A stretch of DNA of 64,000 nt from Io17-Chloro-G2 sp034420695 (GCA_034420695.1 DAOULB010000005.1:62001-126000), one strand, 5' to 3'; shown: positions 40,821 through 50,121, numbered from the stretch's first letter. Notes: generated by a model from the sequence alone, not told the origin. Program-made: numbers and translations.

Positions 40821-42374
40821 ATGTCAGGTCCTGGAGGTAAACACAGACCAATTGTGGCGGGCACTTTCGTCACAGGGGGGCACAGAAGCCGGGGCGGCGG
40901 TCCTCCTGACATCGTTTCCGTTCACGCGGGGGGAGGAGGAGGAACCCTCACCGGTTTGGCTACCCGGACCAGGGACGGCCAGAAAGTCCTGGTGTCGTGC
41001 CAGCACGTCCTGGTTGGGTATAGTCCTACGACCGATAGTTATAGGGCACCCCTAGGCGATGAAGAAATGTACCAGGACGAATTGGTCGCCGGCGACAAGG
41101 TTGGCGGCCCGGTAACTGCGGCCTCAATAGACCCCAACGGTGAGAACACCGCAGACATAGCGTATTGCCCACTCATATCGGGCACTGAGGCTGACCCCGG
41201 CCCCGAGGCCAGCTTCATGTTGCATACCCACCCAACACACCGAGGCAAGGAGGTAATCGGCGGCGTCTTGGAGCCCGAAGCTGGTACAACCTACAAACTG
41301 TTCGGTCAAAAGGCCGGTGAAGTTGCCGTTGCCATCACTGAGGTCAATAAAAAGAAGAGAATCCAGTATGCACGCTTTACTGGCCTGGCTACTATATCAT
41401 TCGCCCAAGACGCGGTGGGGTCCGGGGACTCTGGTGCCCCCATCGTGAAGGAAGTCTCGCCCGGCAAATACAAGATGGTGGGCATCTATTTGGCCAACCC
41501 AGAGTCTGACACCCTCGGTGCGGGGACACAGGGAACCATAATGACCGCCAAAGCAGCACAGGACGCTTTGGGCATCGTCTTTGGCTGCTGCGCCTCCGCG
41601 AATGCTGGATCTGACCAAGTAGTAGCCTCCCGCGCCGCCGTCACTCTGGACGGCAGCGAAAGCGAGGGCTATATCCCGACGCATCAATGGGCGCAGATGT
41701 TCGGGTCAGGGCGGGAAGCGGCGGAAGGGAGGGGGGAGGTCACCCTGACGGGCGCAGACACCAAGACGGCCTCCTTTACGGCACCGGCAGGCCCGGCGGA
41801 GCTCACCTTCAGGCTGATGGTGCGGGACAGTCGTGGGGACACGGCCGCCGACACGGTGAAGGTAACGGTGCTGGAGGCGGGGGTGGAATACCTGGGAGAC
41901 GCCTCCGGAATAGAACCTCAAGCAGGGACTTGGAGCAGCGCGGTGTCCTCGGTGAACCGGACGGGGAGCTATGCCAAGTTCTACGGCTTCAGCGTGAAAG
42001 AGAAGGCCCGGGTAAGGATCGACCTGACTTCCACAGTGGATACGTACCTATTCCTGATATCCGGCGCCGGCAAGAGCGGCACGGTGTTGGAGCAGGACAA
42101 CGACGGGGGCAGCGGCCCGAACTCGCGCATAGAGCGGGAACTGGAGCCGGGGGTCTACGTGATAGAGGCGACGACCAACGAGAGCCGGAGGACGGGGAGC
42201 TTCACCCTGTCGGTGCATCCCAACCGCCCGCCGGCAGCCTACGCCGGTCCTCCCCAGAGGGTGAACGAGGGAGACTTGGTGACCTTGGACGGTTCGGGGA
42301 GCAGCGACCCGGACGGCGACCCTCTGACATACCTCTGGGAGCGGTCGCCCGGAGTGGGGGGCAGGGCTGGCTGA
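40821..42374 (+). CDS. Trypsin-like serine protease with PKD and pre-peptidase-type domains
   Basis: 517 residues. The protease domain shows H62 (SCQHVL), D112 (TADIAY) and S204 (GSGDSGAPIV), with the peptide start HRPIVAGTF. After it, residues 255-355 form a PKD-like domain (LDGSESEGYIPTHQWAQ), then a pre-peptidase C-terminal-type beta domain (FYGFSVKEKARVRIDLTS, SRIERELEPGVYVIEAT), then a second PKD domain cut short after LTYLWERSPGVGG. No signal peptide is seen, odd for such domains. The ribosome site is GAGGAGGGAAAG. Probably acts with the lipoprotein paralogues. Confidence 0.8.
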   Translation: MSGPGGKHRPIVAGTFVTGGHRSRGGGPPDIVSVHAGGGGGTLTGLATRTRDGQKVLVSCQHVLVGYSPTTDSYRAPLGDEEMYQDELVAGDKVGGPVTAASIDPNGENTADIAYCPLISGTEADPGPEASFMLHTHPTHRGKEVIGGVLEPEAGTTYKLFGQKAGEVAVAITEVNKKKRIQYARFTGLATISFAQDAVGSGDSGAPIVKEVSPGKYKMVGIYLANPESDTLGAGTQGTIMTAKAAQDALGIVFGCCASANAGSDQVVASRAAVTLDGSESEGYIPTHQWAQMFGSGREAAEGRGEVTLTGADTKTASFTAPAGPAELTFRLMVRDSRGDTAADTVKVTVLEAGVEYLGDASGIEPQAGTWSSAVSSVNRTGSYAKFYGFSVKEKARVRIDLTSTVDTYLFLISGAGKSGTVLEQDNDGGSGPNSRIERELEPGVYVIEATTNESRRTGSFTLSVHPNRPPAAYAGPPQRVNEGDLVTLDGSGSSDPDGDPLTYLWERSPGVGGRAG

Positions 42375-42468
42375 ACCATCGGGCGTGTAACGGGGGTCTG
42401 GTGAAGGGATGCTTGGGCCAGTGCAGGGCGCTCCTTAATTCCATTCCAGACAGGGACGGAAGGAGACA

Positions 42469-42804
42469 ATGGCCGCTGACTCTTCCGAGGTAGAAAAAGT
42501 GAAGGCCAGGTGGAGGGCGCCGGTGCCGCCGGTCGATTTGCGACGGTGGTGGCACGGTTACTTGGGGCACTTTTTGGAGGGGGCATTGGCGGCGGCAGCG
42601 ATGACGGCCGGGCCAATGCTGTGGCCGGACTTGGGGCCGTACCTCTTCGGCGCCGGGGCGCTGCTGCTGGCCGGCTCGATTGCCGCCCAGTGGCTGGGCT
42701 TTCTTCGCAAGAACGACACACCGGGCCGGGACGTCCACCACGTTCTGTTGGGCTACTGCGCCGGGTTGCTGTGCTGCGGGGCGTGGCTGTGGCGTTGGGG
42801 GTGA
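42469..42804 (+). CDS. Small multi-span membrane protein
   Basis: 111 residues: polar N-terminus with a conserved-looking WWHGYLGHFLEG, then three hydrophobic segments (around residues 35-52, 58-75 and 93-108) and a Cys-rich end. GGAAGGAGAC precedes the ATG. Not recognised as any family. It follows the protease by 95 bp and may belong to the same unit. Confidence 0.55.
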   Translation: MAADSSEVEKVKARWRAPVPPVDLRRWWHGYLGHFLEGALAAAAMTAGPMLWPDLGPYLFGAGALLLAGSIAAQWLGFLRKNDTPGRDVHHVLLGYCAGLLCCGAWLWRWG

Positions 42805-42936
42805 GGGATAGGCAAGGGTGTGCAACTTTCACCGGCGGCATTCCACAGGTGACAGGGCTGCGCCGAAACCGGGCAGGGGTGGAGGCGCGTGGGCAACGCG
42901 GGGAGGAGGGCTGTAGTGAGGCAAAGGGAGGGTTGG

Positions 42937-43011
42937 CAGGAGCGGCAGGATTCGAACCCGCGACCACTGGTTTTGGAGACCAGCGCTCTGGCCAGACTGA
43001 GCTACGCTCCT
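42937..43011 (-). tRNA. tRNA-Trp (CCA)
   Basis: Minus-strand cloverleaf: acceptor AGGAGCG pairs with CGCTCCT, T-arm GGTTCGAAT, anticodon loop CTCCAAA with anticodon CCA. CCA tail not encoded in the stated span. Confidence 0.92.
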
Positions 43012-43017
43012 GCGTGG

Positions 43018-43090
43018 TACCCCTGGAGGGACTCGAACCCCCGACGCGCGACTTAGGACGCCGCCGCTCTATCCTCTGAGCTACAGGGGC
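43018..43090 (-). tRNA. tRNA-Arg (CCT)
   Basis: Acceptor GCCCCTG pairs with CAGGGGT, T-loop GTTCGAGT, anticodon loop GTCCTAA giving CCT (decodes AGG). Six bases from the Trp gene. Confidence 0.92.
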
Positions 43091-43096
43091 AGGTGG

Positions 43097-43169
43097 TGGA
43101 GATAGGGGGACTTGAACCCCCAACCTCGGCATTGCGAACGCCGCGCTCTCCCAGTTGAGCTATATCCCC
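43097..43169 (-). tRNA. tRNA-Ala (CGC)
   Basis: Acceptor GGGGATA pairs with TATCTCC (one G-T), anticodon loop TTCGCAA giving CGC, T-loop GTTCAAG. First gene of the three-tRNA transcript. Confidence 0.92.
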
Positions 43170-43257
43170 CTATGCCCCCTTGCGGGAGACAGGCTCCAAA
43201 GGTTCCAAGGCCCGAAGGCACAAACCAAAAGGGTTAAACGCCTATCGGCCTATTGAA

Positions 43258-43287
43258 ATCGTAAGACTGACGGACACTTGGTGTCAA
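43258..43287 (-). promoter_or_regulatory. Promoter of the tRNA cluster
   Basis: Minus-strand TTGACA (43282-43287), 18-base spacer, TACGAT (43258-43263), about 80 bp before tRNA-Ala. Confidence 0.5.
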
Positions 43288-43326
43288 GTCAATGGGCGGC
43301 TGCCACAGCGACTGCCGGATGGGATG

Positions 43327-44412
43327 CTATTGGTTTGGGAACACCACGGGCTTGACCTCCCGAAACTCGGCCATGGCCTGCAGGGCTTGGCTGACCCCGC
43401 CCAGGGAGTAGGAGCCGGTGATGAGGTTTTCGAAGGGGAACTTGTGCAGGCGGGTGGCCAGGAAGGTGACCGCTTGGTAGAAGTGGCGGCCCAGCGAGCC
43501 GACAACGCCGATTATCTGCCGGTCCCTGAAGGCGTTGGCAGGGATGCTGATGTTTCCGTCGCCGCCGCCGATGGTCAGGTACCGCCCCCGGGCGCGGAGG
43601 AGGTCCAGGCCTTCCGGGATGGCGGCGGAGGTGGCGCACTGGATGACGACGTCGGGCCCCCGGCCATCGGTAAGCTCCCGGGCCCACTCCAGCCGGCCGG
43701 CTGCCTCGGGATAGTCATCCAGGTTCAGGGTGGCGTCGGCGCCCCATTGTGCGGCTACCTCCAAGCGGGCGGCGGGAGCTCCGATAACCAGGACCTTCCC
43801 GGCTCCCCGGTCCCGGGCCACGGCGGCAGCATAGAGCCCCACCGGACCGCATCCCTGCACCAGGACCGTTTCGTGGCTGGCCAGGGGGCCCAGGCGTTCG
43901 AAGCCGTGCATCACGGTCCTGAGGGCGCAGGCGGCGGAGGCGGCCAGTGGGGACGGCACCTCTTCGGGCACCCGGATGAGGTCGCAGCCGGGCGGCACAT
44001 AGTGGTACTCGGCGCAGCCCCCCAGCAGGTAGGGGGGCTCGTCGCAGCGCATGCGGCCGAAGGCGTAGCTGTTGGTGCAGCCGGCGGGGTCGCCGGCCAC
44101 GGTGCAGTAGTAGCAGTGGCCACAATGGGGGTAGGTGGAAATGATGCGGTCGCCATCGCCCAGGGGCTCCCCAAGCAGGTCGGTCCTGGCGCCGTTCATT
44201 TCCACTATCCGCCCGGTGGTCTCGTGGCCGGGAATGTAGGGAAGGCGGTCGGACTGCATCCGGCCGTGCCAGCAGTGGACGTCGGTGCCGCAGAGGGTAG
44301 CTGCGTCGACCCGTATGAGCAGGCCAGCGGGTTCCAGTTCCGGGGTGGGCACGGTCCGGACCTCCGAGGGTTGCTGGAAGCCGGTTATGACGGCAGCGCG
44401 GCATTCGGTCAT
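43327..44412 (-). CDS. Zinc-dependent medium-chain dehydrogenase
   Basis: 361-residue MDR alcohol/polyol dehydrogenase. Catalytic zinc ligands in LCGTDVHCWHG and the histidine of PGHETTG; structural-zinc-type cysteines in PHCGHCYYCTVAGDPAGC; NAD-binding GCGPVGL. Related to sorbitol and threonine dehydrogenases. It is alone between the tRNA cluster and a divergent channel gene. The substrate is unknown. Confidence 0.9.
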   Translation of the reverse strand: MTECRAAVITGFQQPSEVRTVPTPELEPAGLLIRVDAATLCGTDVHCWHGRMQSDRLPYIPGHETTGRIVEMNGARTDLLGEPLGDGDRIISTYPHCGHCYYCTVAGDPAGCTNSYAFGRMRCDEPPYLLGGCAEYHYVPPGCDLIRVPEEVPSPLAASAACALRTVMHGFERLGPLASHETVLVQGCGPVGLYAAAVARDRGAGKVLVIGAPAARLEVAAQWGADATLNLDDYPEAAGRLEWARELTDGRGPDVVIQCATSAAIPEGLDLLRARGRYLTIGGGDGNISIPANAFRDRQIIGVVGSLGRHFYQAVTFLATRLHKFPFENLITGSYSLGGVSQALQAMAEFREVKPVVFPNQ

Positions 44413-44607
44413 GTTGCTTTTCTCCTACTGGGTTACGCCTACTGAGTTCCGCGGGCAGGGTTCCGCCGGCGCAGGTCATCCGGCGGGCGGGGTCAAGCGT
44501 CTTTGGGGTATTCTTGTACCGGGAAGGGCAGTAAATGCGACTGGTCTACCCGATCAATGGCCCTTTGAATTATTATGGGCCTGCAGCACTTCGCGTGACG
44601 AGGTTCT

Positions 44608-45675
44608 ATGGGTAGTGACATTTCCGTAACGGGCGAAGGGAGAGGCGCGGCATCTGCGCCGGGATCCCCAGAGGCGGCCAGCCAGAACGGCGGCAACCCG
44701 GAAGGCCCCTTGCCCCGGACCAGGGAGGCGGTGGACTGGTGGTTGGCGCATTGGGGCCGTGAGGAGTTGCTTACCGGTGACGAGGCCATGTCCCGCCAGG
44801 ACGTTGAAGCGCTGATCAAGGTGAATGGCGGCACGGCTGTGGAACTGGACTTGAGCGTTCGCAATCTGAATTCCGCCGATCTGTCCGGGATGGACCTCAA
44901 GGAGGCCAGCCTGCAGGGAAGCGACCTGAGCCGGGCCAATCTCCGCGATTCCGACTTATTCCGGGCTGACCTGCGGGAGGCGGACCTGTTCCGGTCTGAC
45001 CTCCGGGGAACGTTCTTGATGCAGGCTGACATGGAGAATGCGTACCTGTTAGCCGTAAGAATGAGCGACCAGACCAACTTGGAAGAGACAATCTGGGGGC
45101 ACAAATACATTAGCGGCTGGGAACGGATTAAGTTTTATCAGAATGCCCAGGCCAGCTACCGCCAACTGAACACTTGGCACCAGAACCACGGGCACCCTGA
45201 CATTGCCGGCGAATTCCTGTACCGGGAGTGGGTCTGCAAACGGCTTCTTGCCTTGGAGCAACTGGGTGATGCCCTGGACTGGCGGCATCCTCTGGGGACG
45301 CTACTGGCCTTCAACCTGCAGTGGTGGCGCAACTTGTTCTACTTCATCTGGCTGGGCATTCATGAAATGCTCTTCGGCTATGGTGAGCGCCCGATCAGGG
45401 TCGCAATTACCGCTGCATCGGTTGTCCTGGGATTTGGCTTGGTCTATTTTCTATATCCTTTCTCCGAAGTGTTAGCCGCCAGCCGGGGTGAGTTCCTGGT
45501 ACGCGCCTGGGAATCGTTCTACTTTTCCTTGGTGTCATTCACCACCCTTGGTTATGGCGGGTGGGTCAAGCATCCAGACGACTGGATACGCAACTTGGGC
45601 GGACTGCAGTCCTTCATCGGGTTGTTTCTAACTGCGCTGTTCCTGGTGACTTTCAACCGGAAGTGGAACCGCTGA
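44608..45675 (+). CDS. Pentapeptide-repeat two-TM potassium channel
   Basis: 355 residues. Residues about 80-140 are pentapeptide repeats (DLSGMDLKEASLQGSDLSRANLRDSDLFRADLREAD written here only by pattern A(D/N)Lxx), which form a right-handed beta helix. A linker leads to two membrane segments flanking a pore loop whose filter TTLGYG lies at 312-317, the potassium-channel signature. No RCK or cyclic-nucleotide domain is present. Pentapeptide domains fused to ion channels occur in bacteria and may gate the pore. Confidence 0.85.
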   Translation: MGSDISVTGEGRGAASAPGSPEAASQNGGNPEGPLPRTREAVDWWLAHWGREELLTGDEAMSRQDVEALIKVNGGTAVELDLSVRNLNSADLSGMDLKEASLQGSDLSRANLRDSDLFRADLREADLFRSDLRGTFLMQADMENAYLLAVRMSDQTNLEETIWGHKYISGWERIKFYQNAQASYRQLNTWHQNHGHPDIAGEFLYREWVCKRLLALEQLGDALDWRHPLGTLLAFNLQWWRNLFYFIWLGIHEMLFGYGERPIRVAITAASVVLGFGLVYFLYPFSEVLAASRGEFLVRAWESFYFSLVSFTTLGYGGWVKHPDDWIRNLGGLQSFIGLFLTALFLVTFNRKWNR

Positions 45676-45773
45676 CCTTCTGATCTTCTTACTTTTTCAA
45701 GACCTTCTTATTCCTTCAACAGGTTGCTTAAGGGTACCGGCAACTGTGCCCGGGAATGGAACCGGTAGCTGCA

Positions 45774-47582
45774 CTACGGGGTAGCCAGCGGGGCATTGGG
45801 GTCCCACCAGACGTTTTCCCACTTGAGGGTCAACTCGCCGCTGAGGGGCCTGATCCAGTTCATCAACCGGTGGTCGTACACCATGCCCATGTCCCGCCAG
45901 ATGGTGGGAACCCAGTGGGTCTCGCCCTGCCGCAAGTAGGCCATTATTTCCTTGAGGATTTCCGCTCTTTCTTCGGTGTCGGCAGCGTCCGCCTGGGCCT
46001 CCAGCAGCTTGGTGAACTCGGGGTCGCTCCAGTTGTCGGGGTTGCCGGCGGTGTTCAGGTCGTAGGCGTACTGGAGGTTGTCCGAGGGGTCGATAATCAT
46101 CTGGATAGACCCGCCGGCGAAGGAGATGGGATGCCTGCCTTCGATCTGGTTGGCGTGGTAGGCGGCGGTGTCCACAGGGCGAAGCTCAAGGTCTATTCCC
46201 AAGTCTCTCCTCAGTTGTTCGCTGATAACCTCGGTCGTGGAGGTTGCCAGGCTGCCCTGGCCCATGTTCAGCTCTACCGAGAAGCCGTCGGGATAGCCGG
46301 CCTCGGCCAGCAGGGCTTTGGCTTCGGCAATGTCTTCGGCCTTGTCCTCCCGGTAGCCTGGCTGGCCCACTAGCTCTATGTCTTCCATACCGAGGCCGCG
46401 CATGGTGAAGAAGTCGCCAAGATTGGCTCCGTAGCCGTATTCTTCGGTGTAATAGACCACGTCCAACAGGTGCTGGCGGTTTATACCCAAGTAGAAGGCC
46501 CGCCTAACCCTGGGGTCGTCGAAAGGCGTCTGCTGGGTCAAAACGAAGCCGGTGCCGCCGTAAGTGGGGATGAAGTCGGCCTGCAGAGTGCCCTTGGAGT
46601 CTTCCAGGACCTTTAGGACATCCCGGCGGCGGAAGAGGCTGCTGTAGCCCAGGGTAGCGTGGACTTGGCCCGCATCAAAAGCGGCGTAGATGCCGGGCAC
46701 GGTTGGGATGATGTTGTACTTCCAGCCGTCGAAGAAGGGAAGGCCGGACTTGAAGTAGTCGCTGTTTCTCTCGTATTCCACGGAAATTGCCCGGTCGTAG
46801 TCAACCAGCTTCCAAGGGCCGGAGCCAATCAGATTTTCCGGACAGCAGTTGATATCATCCGGCGACTGGCTTTCCACGATGTGCTTGGGGTACATCTTCA
46901 TGGACTCGCTGGCCAAAACTGGAAGGAAGACCGCCCCGGCTGAAATAAGGGGCATGTTTACGGTTTTGTCGTCCACCGCCTCGGCGGTCTGATATTCGTA
47001 GAACTCCCGGAGGGCGGCGGTCCTGGTCCTCTTTTCTCCGGGCTGGACGATGCGGTCGAGGCTGAAGACGATGTCGTCGGCGGTGACGGGTTCGCCGTCG
47101 TGCCAGCGGGCGTCATGGATAGTGAAGGTGTAGTTGAGGCCATCCTCGCTCACTTCCCAGCTCGACGCCAAGTCACCGGTTATCTCGGTGATGTTGATGG
47201 GGTCGTATTGGATGAGTTGGTTGAACCGGGGGGAGAAAATCCTCTGGCAACTCAACGTGCTGCTGCACCGGTGCAGGTCCACTTCTCCGGGCTTTATCCG
47301 CTGGACTATCTGGAGGACCATGCTCTCGTGCCTGGCCTGGGAGGCCCAGCCGGGCACCAAGGGGAACTCCATTACCTCGCCCCGGGGAGCCGGTGCAATG
47401 GTTGGCACGGCCGTCGCGGTAGGAGGGGTGGTTGCCGTTGGCGGCTGGGTCGGAGCGGCCCTCGTCATAACATCCGAACGATCCTCCGGAGTGTCGGAAC
47501 CGCCGCAGGCCACTGCGAAGACCGAGGCAAGCAGCAGGGCGATGGGGATCATCACGGCGGACTTACTGAGTAGCCTATTCAT
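45774..47582 (-). CDS. Peptide-type ABC transporter solute-binding lipoprotein
   Basis: 602 residues: signal peptide with lipobox AVAC, Pro/Thr-rich linker, then the SBP family-5 fold (DRIVQPGEKRTR, AFYLGINRQHLLD, ELRPVDTAAYH). Binds oligopeptides, nickel, or other solutes in the periplasm or at the cell surface. Permease and ATPase genes are not next to it. It is downstream (55 bp) of an amidohydrolase gene on the same strand, which suggests uptake of the amidohydrolase substrate. Confidence 0.88.
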   Translation of the reverse strand: MNRLLSKSAVMIPIALLLASVFAVACGGSDTPEDRSDVMTRAAPTQPPTATTPPTATAVPTIAPAPRGEVMEFPLVPGWASQARHESMVLQIVQRIKPGEVDLHRCSSTLSCQRIFSPRFNQLIQYDPINITEITGDLASSWEVSEDGLNYTFTIHDARWHDGEPVTADDIVFSLDRIVQPGEKRTRTAALREFYEYQTAEAVDDKTVNMPLISAGAVFLPVLASESMKMYPKHIVESQSPDDINCCPENLIGSGPWKLVDYDRAISVEYERNSDYFKSGLPFFDGWKYNIIPTVPGIYAAFDAGQVHATLGYSSLFRRRDVLKVLEDSKGTLQADFIPTYGGTGFVLTQQTPFDDPRVRRAFYLGINRQHLLDVVYYTEEYGYGANLGDFFTMRGLGMEDIELVGQPGYREDKAEDIAEAKALLAEAGYPDGFSVELNMGQGSLATSTTEVISEQLRRDLGIDLELRPVDTAAYHANQIEGRHPISFAGGSIQMIIDPSDNLQYAYDLNTAGNPDNWSDPEFTKLLEAQADAADTEERAEILKEIMAYLRQGETHWVPTIWRDMGMVYDHRLMNWIRPLSGELTLKWENVWWDPNAPLATP

Positions 47583-47637
47583 TATTACCAGACCTCCAGG
47601 TTGTAGATCCGCGCGGCGGGTGGTTCCGGCCCTTCAC

Positions 47638-48708
47638 TTAGAGGGCGTGAAGGGCCCTGGGGTTGTCGTCGAGTATTTTGTCGATGACCCCGGGGCTGAT
47701 GTCCCCTATATTCTTCAGGTTCCGGATTGCTTCGATCTCGCTGGAAGTGTCGGTGTGGCCGTAATCCGTTCCAATAACCAGGTTGTCATCCCCCGAGTAC
47801 TTCAGAACCCAAGGCAAGTCGTCGCTGGTCTGGCAGGTGACGTAGACCCCGTATTCCTTGAGAGGGTTGTCGGGAAGTTTCTTGTTCAGGCGGCGCCTCT
47901 TCAGGTCGGCCACGACGTAGGGCACCCACTGGGCGCCGGCCTCCACGAAGCTGAACTTGAGGTTGGGGAACAGTTCGGGGATTTCGCTGGCGATAATGGC
48001 GTGGCAGGAGGCGACGGTGGGGACGTTGAACCGCCAGAAGGCCGCAGCGCCGGCGCCGTTGTACTGGCTCACCAAGTCGAGGTTTGACGGGTTGGCGTTG
48101 GCGATGTGGAAGACTATGGGAACGTTCAGGCGGCTCGCTTCTTCATATATGGGGTAGAAGTAGGGGTCGGTGGGGATCCTGTTCCCCTCGATGGGCCGCA
48201 TGGCTGCTCCGCATCCGCCGTGCTCAACGCTGGTGCGCAATTCCTGCAGGGCCTCGTCCATGGCCATGTAGGGCAGGACGGGCACCCAGCGAAGCCGGTT
48301 ATCGCTCTGGTTGTATATGTCGGTAAGCCAGCGGTTGTAGGCCCGGCACACCGCCACCTCGGCTTCCGGGCGGTCGGCGATCTGCTCGATGAATATAGTG
48401 TTGTGGAGGACCTGGATGTCTATTCCCAGTTCGTCCATGTGGCGGAGGCGCGCGCCGATGTTTTCCATATAGCGGGCGGCGCGGGAGACCTCCACGTTTC
48501 TCCCGGTATCCCTGGCGGTTTCCTCCTCCAGGGTTGGGTCGGATATGGGGTCCCTGGCGGGCCGGCGGATTTTGCCGTCGCACATCCAGAAGAACCTGCC
48601 GTCCACCGGGCCAACCAATGCCGGCCGGAACTTGGCATCGGACGGGTCCATGTAGTCCCAAGTGTGTTCGGTCTCAACGACGTGGGCATCAGCATCTATT
48701 ACTGCCAT
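47638..48708 (-). CDS. Amidohydrolase-2 family metal-dependent hydrolase/decarboxylase
   Basis: 356-residue TIM barrel with the N-terminal metal site DADAHVVETEH, mid-barrel His residues in VFHIANAN and ASCHAII, and GTDYGHTDTSSE near the C-terminus, the last metal Asp. The family includes aminocarboxymuconate-semialdehyde and resorcylate decarboxylases. It precedes the solute-binding protein gene. Starts at 48708 with GCCATGG context; no strong ribosome site. Confidence 0.85.
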   Translation of the reverse strand: MAVIDADAHVVETEHTWDYMDPSDAKFRPALVGPVDGRFFWMCDGKIRRPARDPISDPTLEEETARDTGRNVEVSRAARYMENIGARLRHMDELGIDIQVLHNTIFIEQIADRPEAEVAVCRAYNRWLTDIYNQSDNRLRWVPVLPYMAMDEALQELRTSVEHGGCGAAMRPIEGNRIPTDPYFYPIYEEASRLNVPIVFHIANANPSNLDLVSQYNGAGAAAFWRFNVPTVASCHAIIASEIPELFPNLKFSFVEAGAQWVPYVVADLKRRRLNKKLPDNPLKEYGVYVTCQTSDDLPWVLKYSGDDNLVIGTDYGHTDTSSEIEAIRNLKNIGDISPGVIDKILDDNPRALHAL

Positions 48709-48904
48709 GGCGGTCTGGCTCCTCTCCCAAAGTTGGTGGTTCTACAGGCCTTCTTTATTCCTGATTTCAACCATAGGCTGGAAAAACCAGCCGTAATCGG
48801 ACGCATTATGGCTGAATTCGTAACCAAAGAGTCTCTTCAAACAGGACTTTCAACGAATTGGTGGGAGTCTACTAGCGCAAGAAGGATTAGTCAATTCGCC
48901 AAGT

Positions 48905-48933
48905 TTGACTGGCGTTGGCGGCGCTGCTAGAGT
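48905..48933 (+). promoter_or_regulatory. Promoter for the DUF1501 gene
   Basis: TTGACT (48905-48910), 17-base spacer, TAGAGT (48928-48933), about 60 bp before the start codon. No gene was recognised between 48709 and 48993. Confidence 0.5.
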
Positions 48934-48993
48934 GAATTTCCAGCTGGCAAAGACCTTTCGGAGCCAACACCTTTCTGAGGAAGGGACCCTGCT

Positions 48994-50121
48994 ATGACGA
49001 CGACGAACAGGGATAATATCCTGGTGGTAGTGCAACTGACCGGGGCAAACGACTACATGAACACCGTCGTTCCCTATTCCAACCCTCTTTACCGGGACAA
49101 CCGTCCGACGGTGGGGATAGCCCCGGAAGAGGCGCTGCCCATCGATGAGGACTATGGATTCAGTCCAGCGTTCGCCCCGGTGAAGGAGTTATACGACCGG
49201 GGGAAAGTGGCGGTGCTCAACGGCGTCGGCTATCCCAACCCCAACCGTTCCCACTTTCGTTCAATGGACATCTGGCACACCTGCGAGCCGGAAAAGATTG
49301 CGACCGAAGGTTGGCTGGGCAAGGCGATTCGGGACTTGGACCCCTCGGGCGAAAACGTGGTGACGGGGGTGAACGTGGGAAGGGGCCTTCCCAGGGCGAT
49401 GGCCCTGCCCGGCGTGCCGGTGGCCTCGGTGGGAGACTTGGAATCCTACGGCGTGCTTAACGAGTTTGCAGACAATCCCAGGCGCTCCGAGGCACTGGAC
49501 ACCTTCGCCAGGATGTATGCGCCGGCCATCGGCAGCGGGCCGGTGATGGAATACTTGGGACAGACCGGACAGGGAGCTCTCCGGGGAGCGGACCTGCTGC
49601 AGCAGGCGCCGGCGAAGTATTCCTCGAGCGTCGAGTACGCTGGCACCCCCATTGGCAGGAACCTGCAGAGCATTGCCAAGGTGCTGACGGCGGACCTTGG
49701 GACGCGGGTCTTCTACACGCAGCACGCCGGGTATGACACCCACGCCAACCAGCCGACGGTGCAGCCCCAGTTGCTGCAGGAACTGGCCCAAGGGCTGTCG
49801 GACTTTCAGGCGGACTTGGAAGATCACCGCTGCTCGGACAATGTCCTGGTCTACGTGTTTACCGAGTTCGGACGCCGGGTCAGGGACAACGGCTCCGGTA
49901 CCGACCACGGCTCCGGAGGCGGCGGGTTTGTCATTGGAGACCGGGTCAAGGGCGGCATGTACGGTGAGTACCCATCCTTGAGAGATGAAGACCTTCTGGA
50001 AGGAGACCTCCACTTCACCCAGGACTTCCGCGGGGTGTACTCGACCATCCTGGAGAAGTGGCTGGGCTTGGACCCGCGACCCATAGTGGGCGGCGTCTTC
50101 GAGCAGCCCGCATTCCTTTAG
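48994..50121 (+). CDS. DUF1501 protein
   Basis: 375 residues. QLTGANDYMNTVVPY near the start, VAVLNGVGYPNPNRSHFRSMDIW, GYDTHANQ and VFTEFGRRVRDNG are family landmarks, with an alkaline-phosphatase-like metal fold inferred for the family. DUF1501 proteins are often secreted by Tat, but no signal peptide is seen here. Followed 54 bp later by a luciferase-like monooxygenase, probably in one transcript. Confidence 0.8.
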   Translation: MTTTNRDNILVVVQLTGANDYMNTVVPYSNPLYRDNRPTVGIAPEEALPIDEDYGFSPAFAPVKELYDRGKVAVLNGVGYPNPNRSHFRSMDIWHTCEPEKIATEGWLGKAIRDLDPSGENVVTGVNVGRGLPRAMALPGVPVASVGDLESYGVLNEFADNPRRSEALDTFARMYAPAIGSGPVMEYLGQTGQGALRGADLLQQAPAKYSSSVEYAGTPIGRNLQSIAKVLTADLGTRVFYTQHAGYDTHANQPTVQPQLLQELAQGLSDFQADLEDHRCSDNVLVYVFTEFGRRVRDNGSGTDHGSGGGGFVIGDRVKGGMYGEYPSLRDEDLLEGDLHFTQDFRGVYSTILEKWLGLDPRPIVGGVFEQPAFL

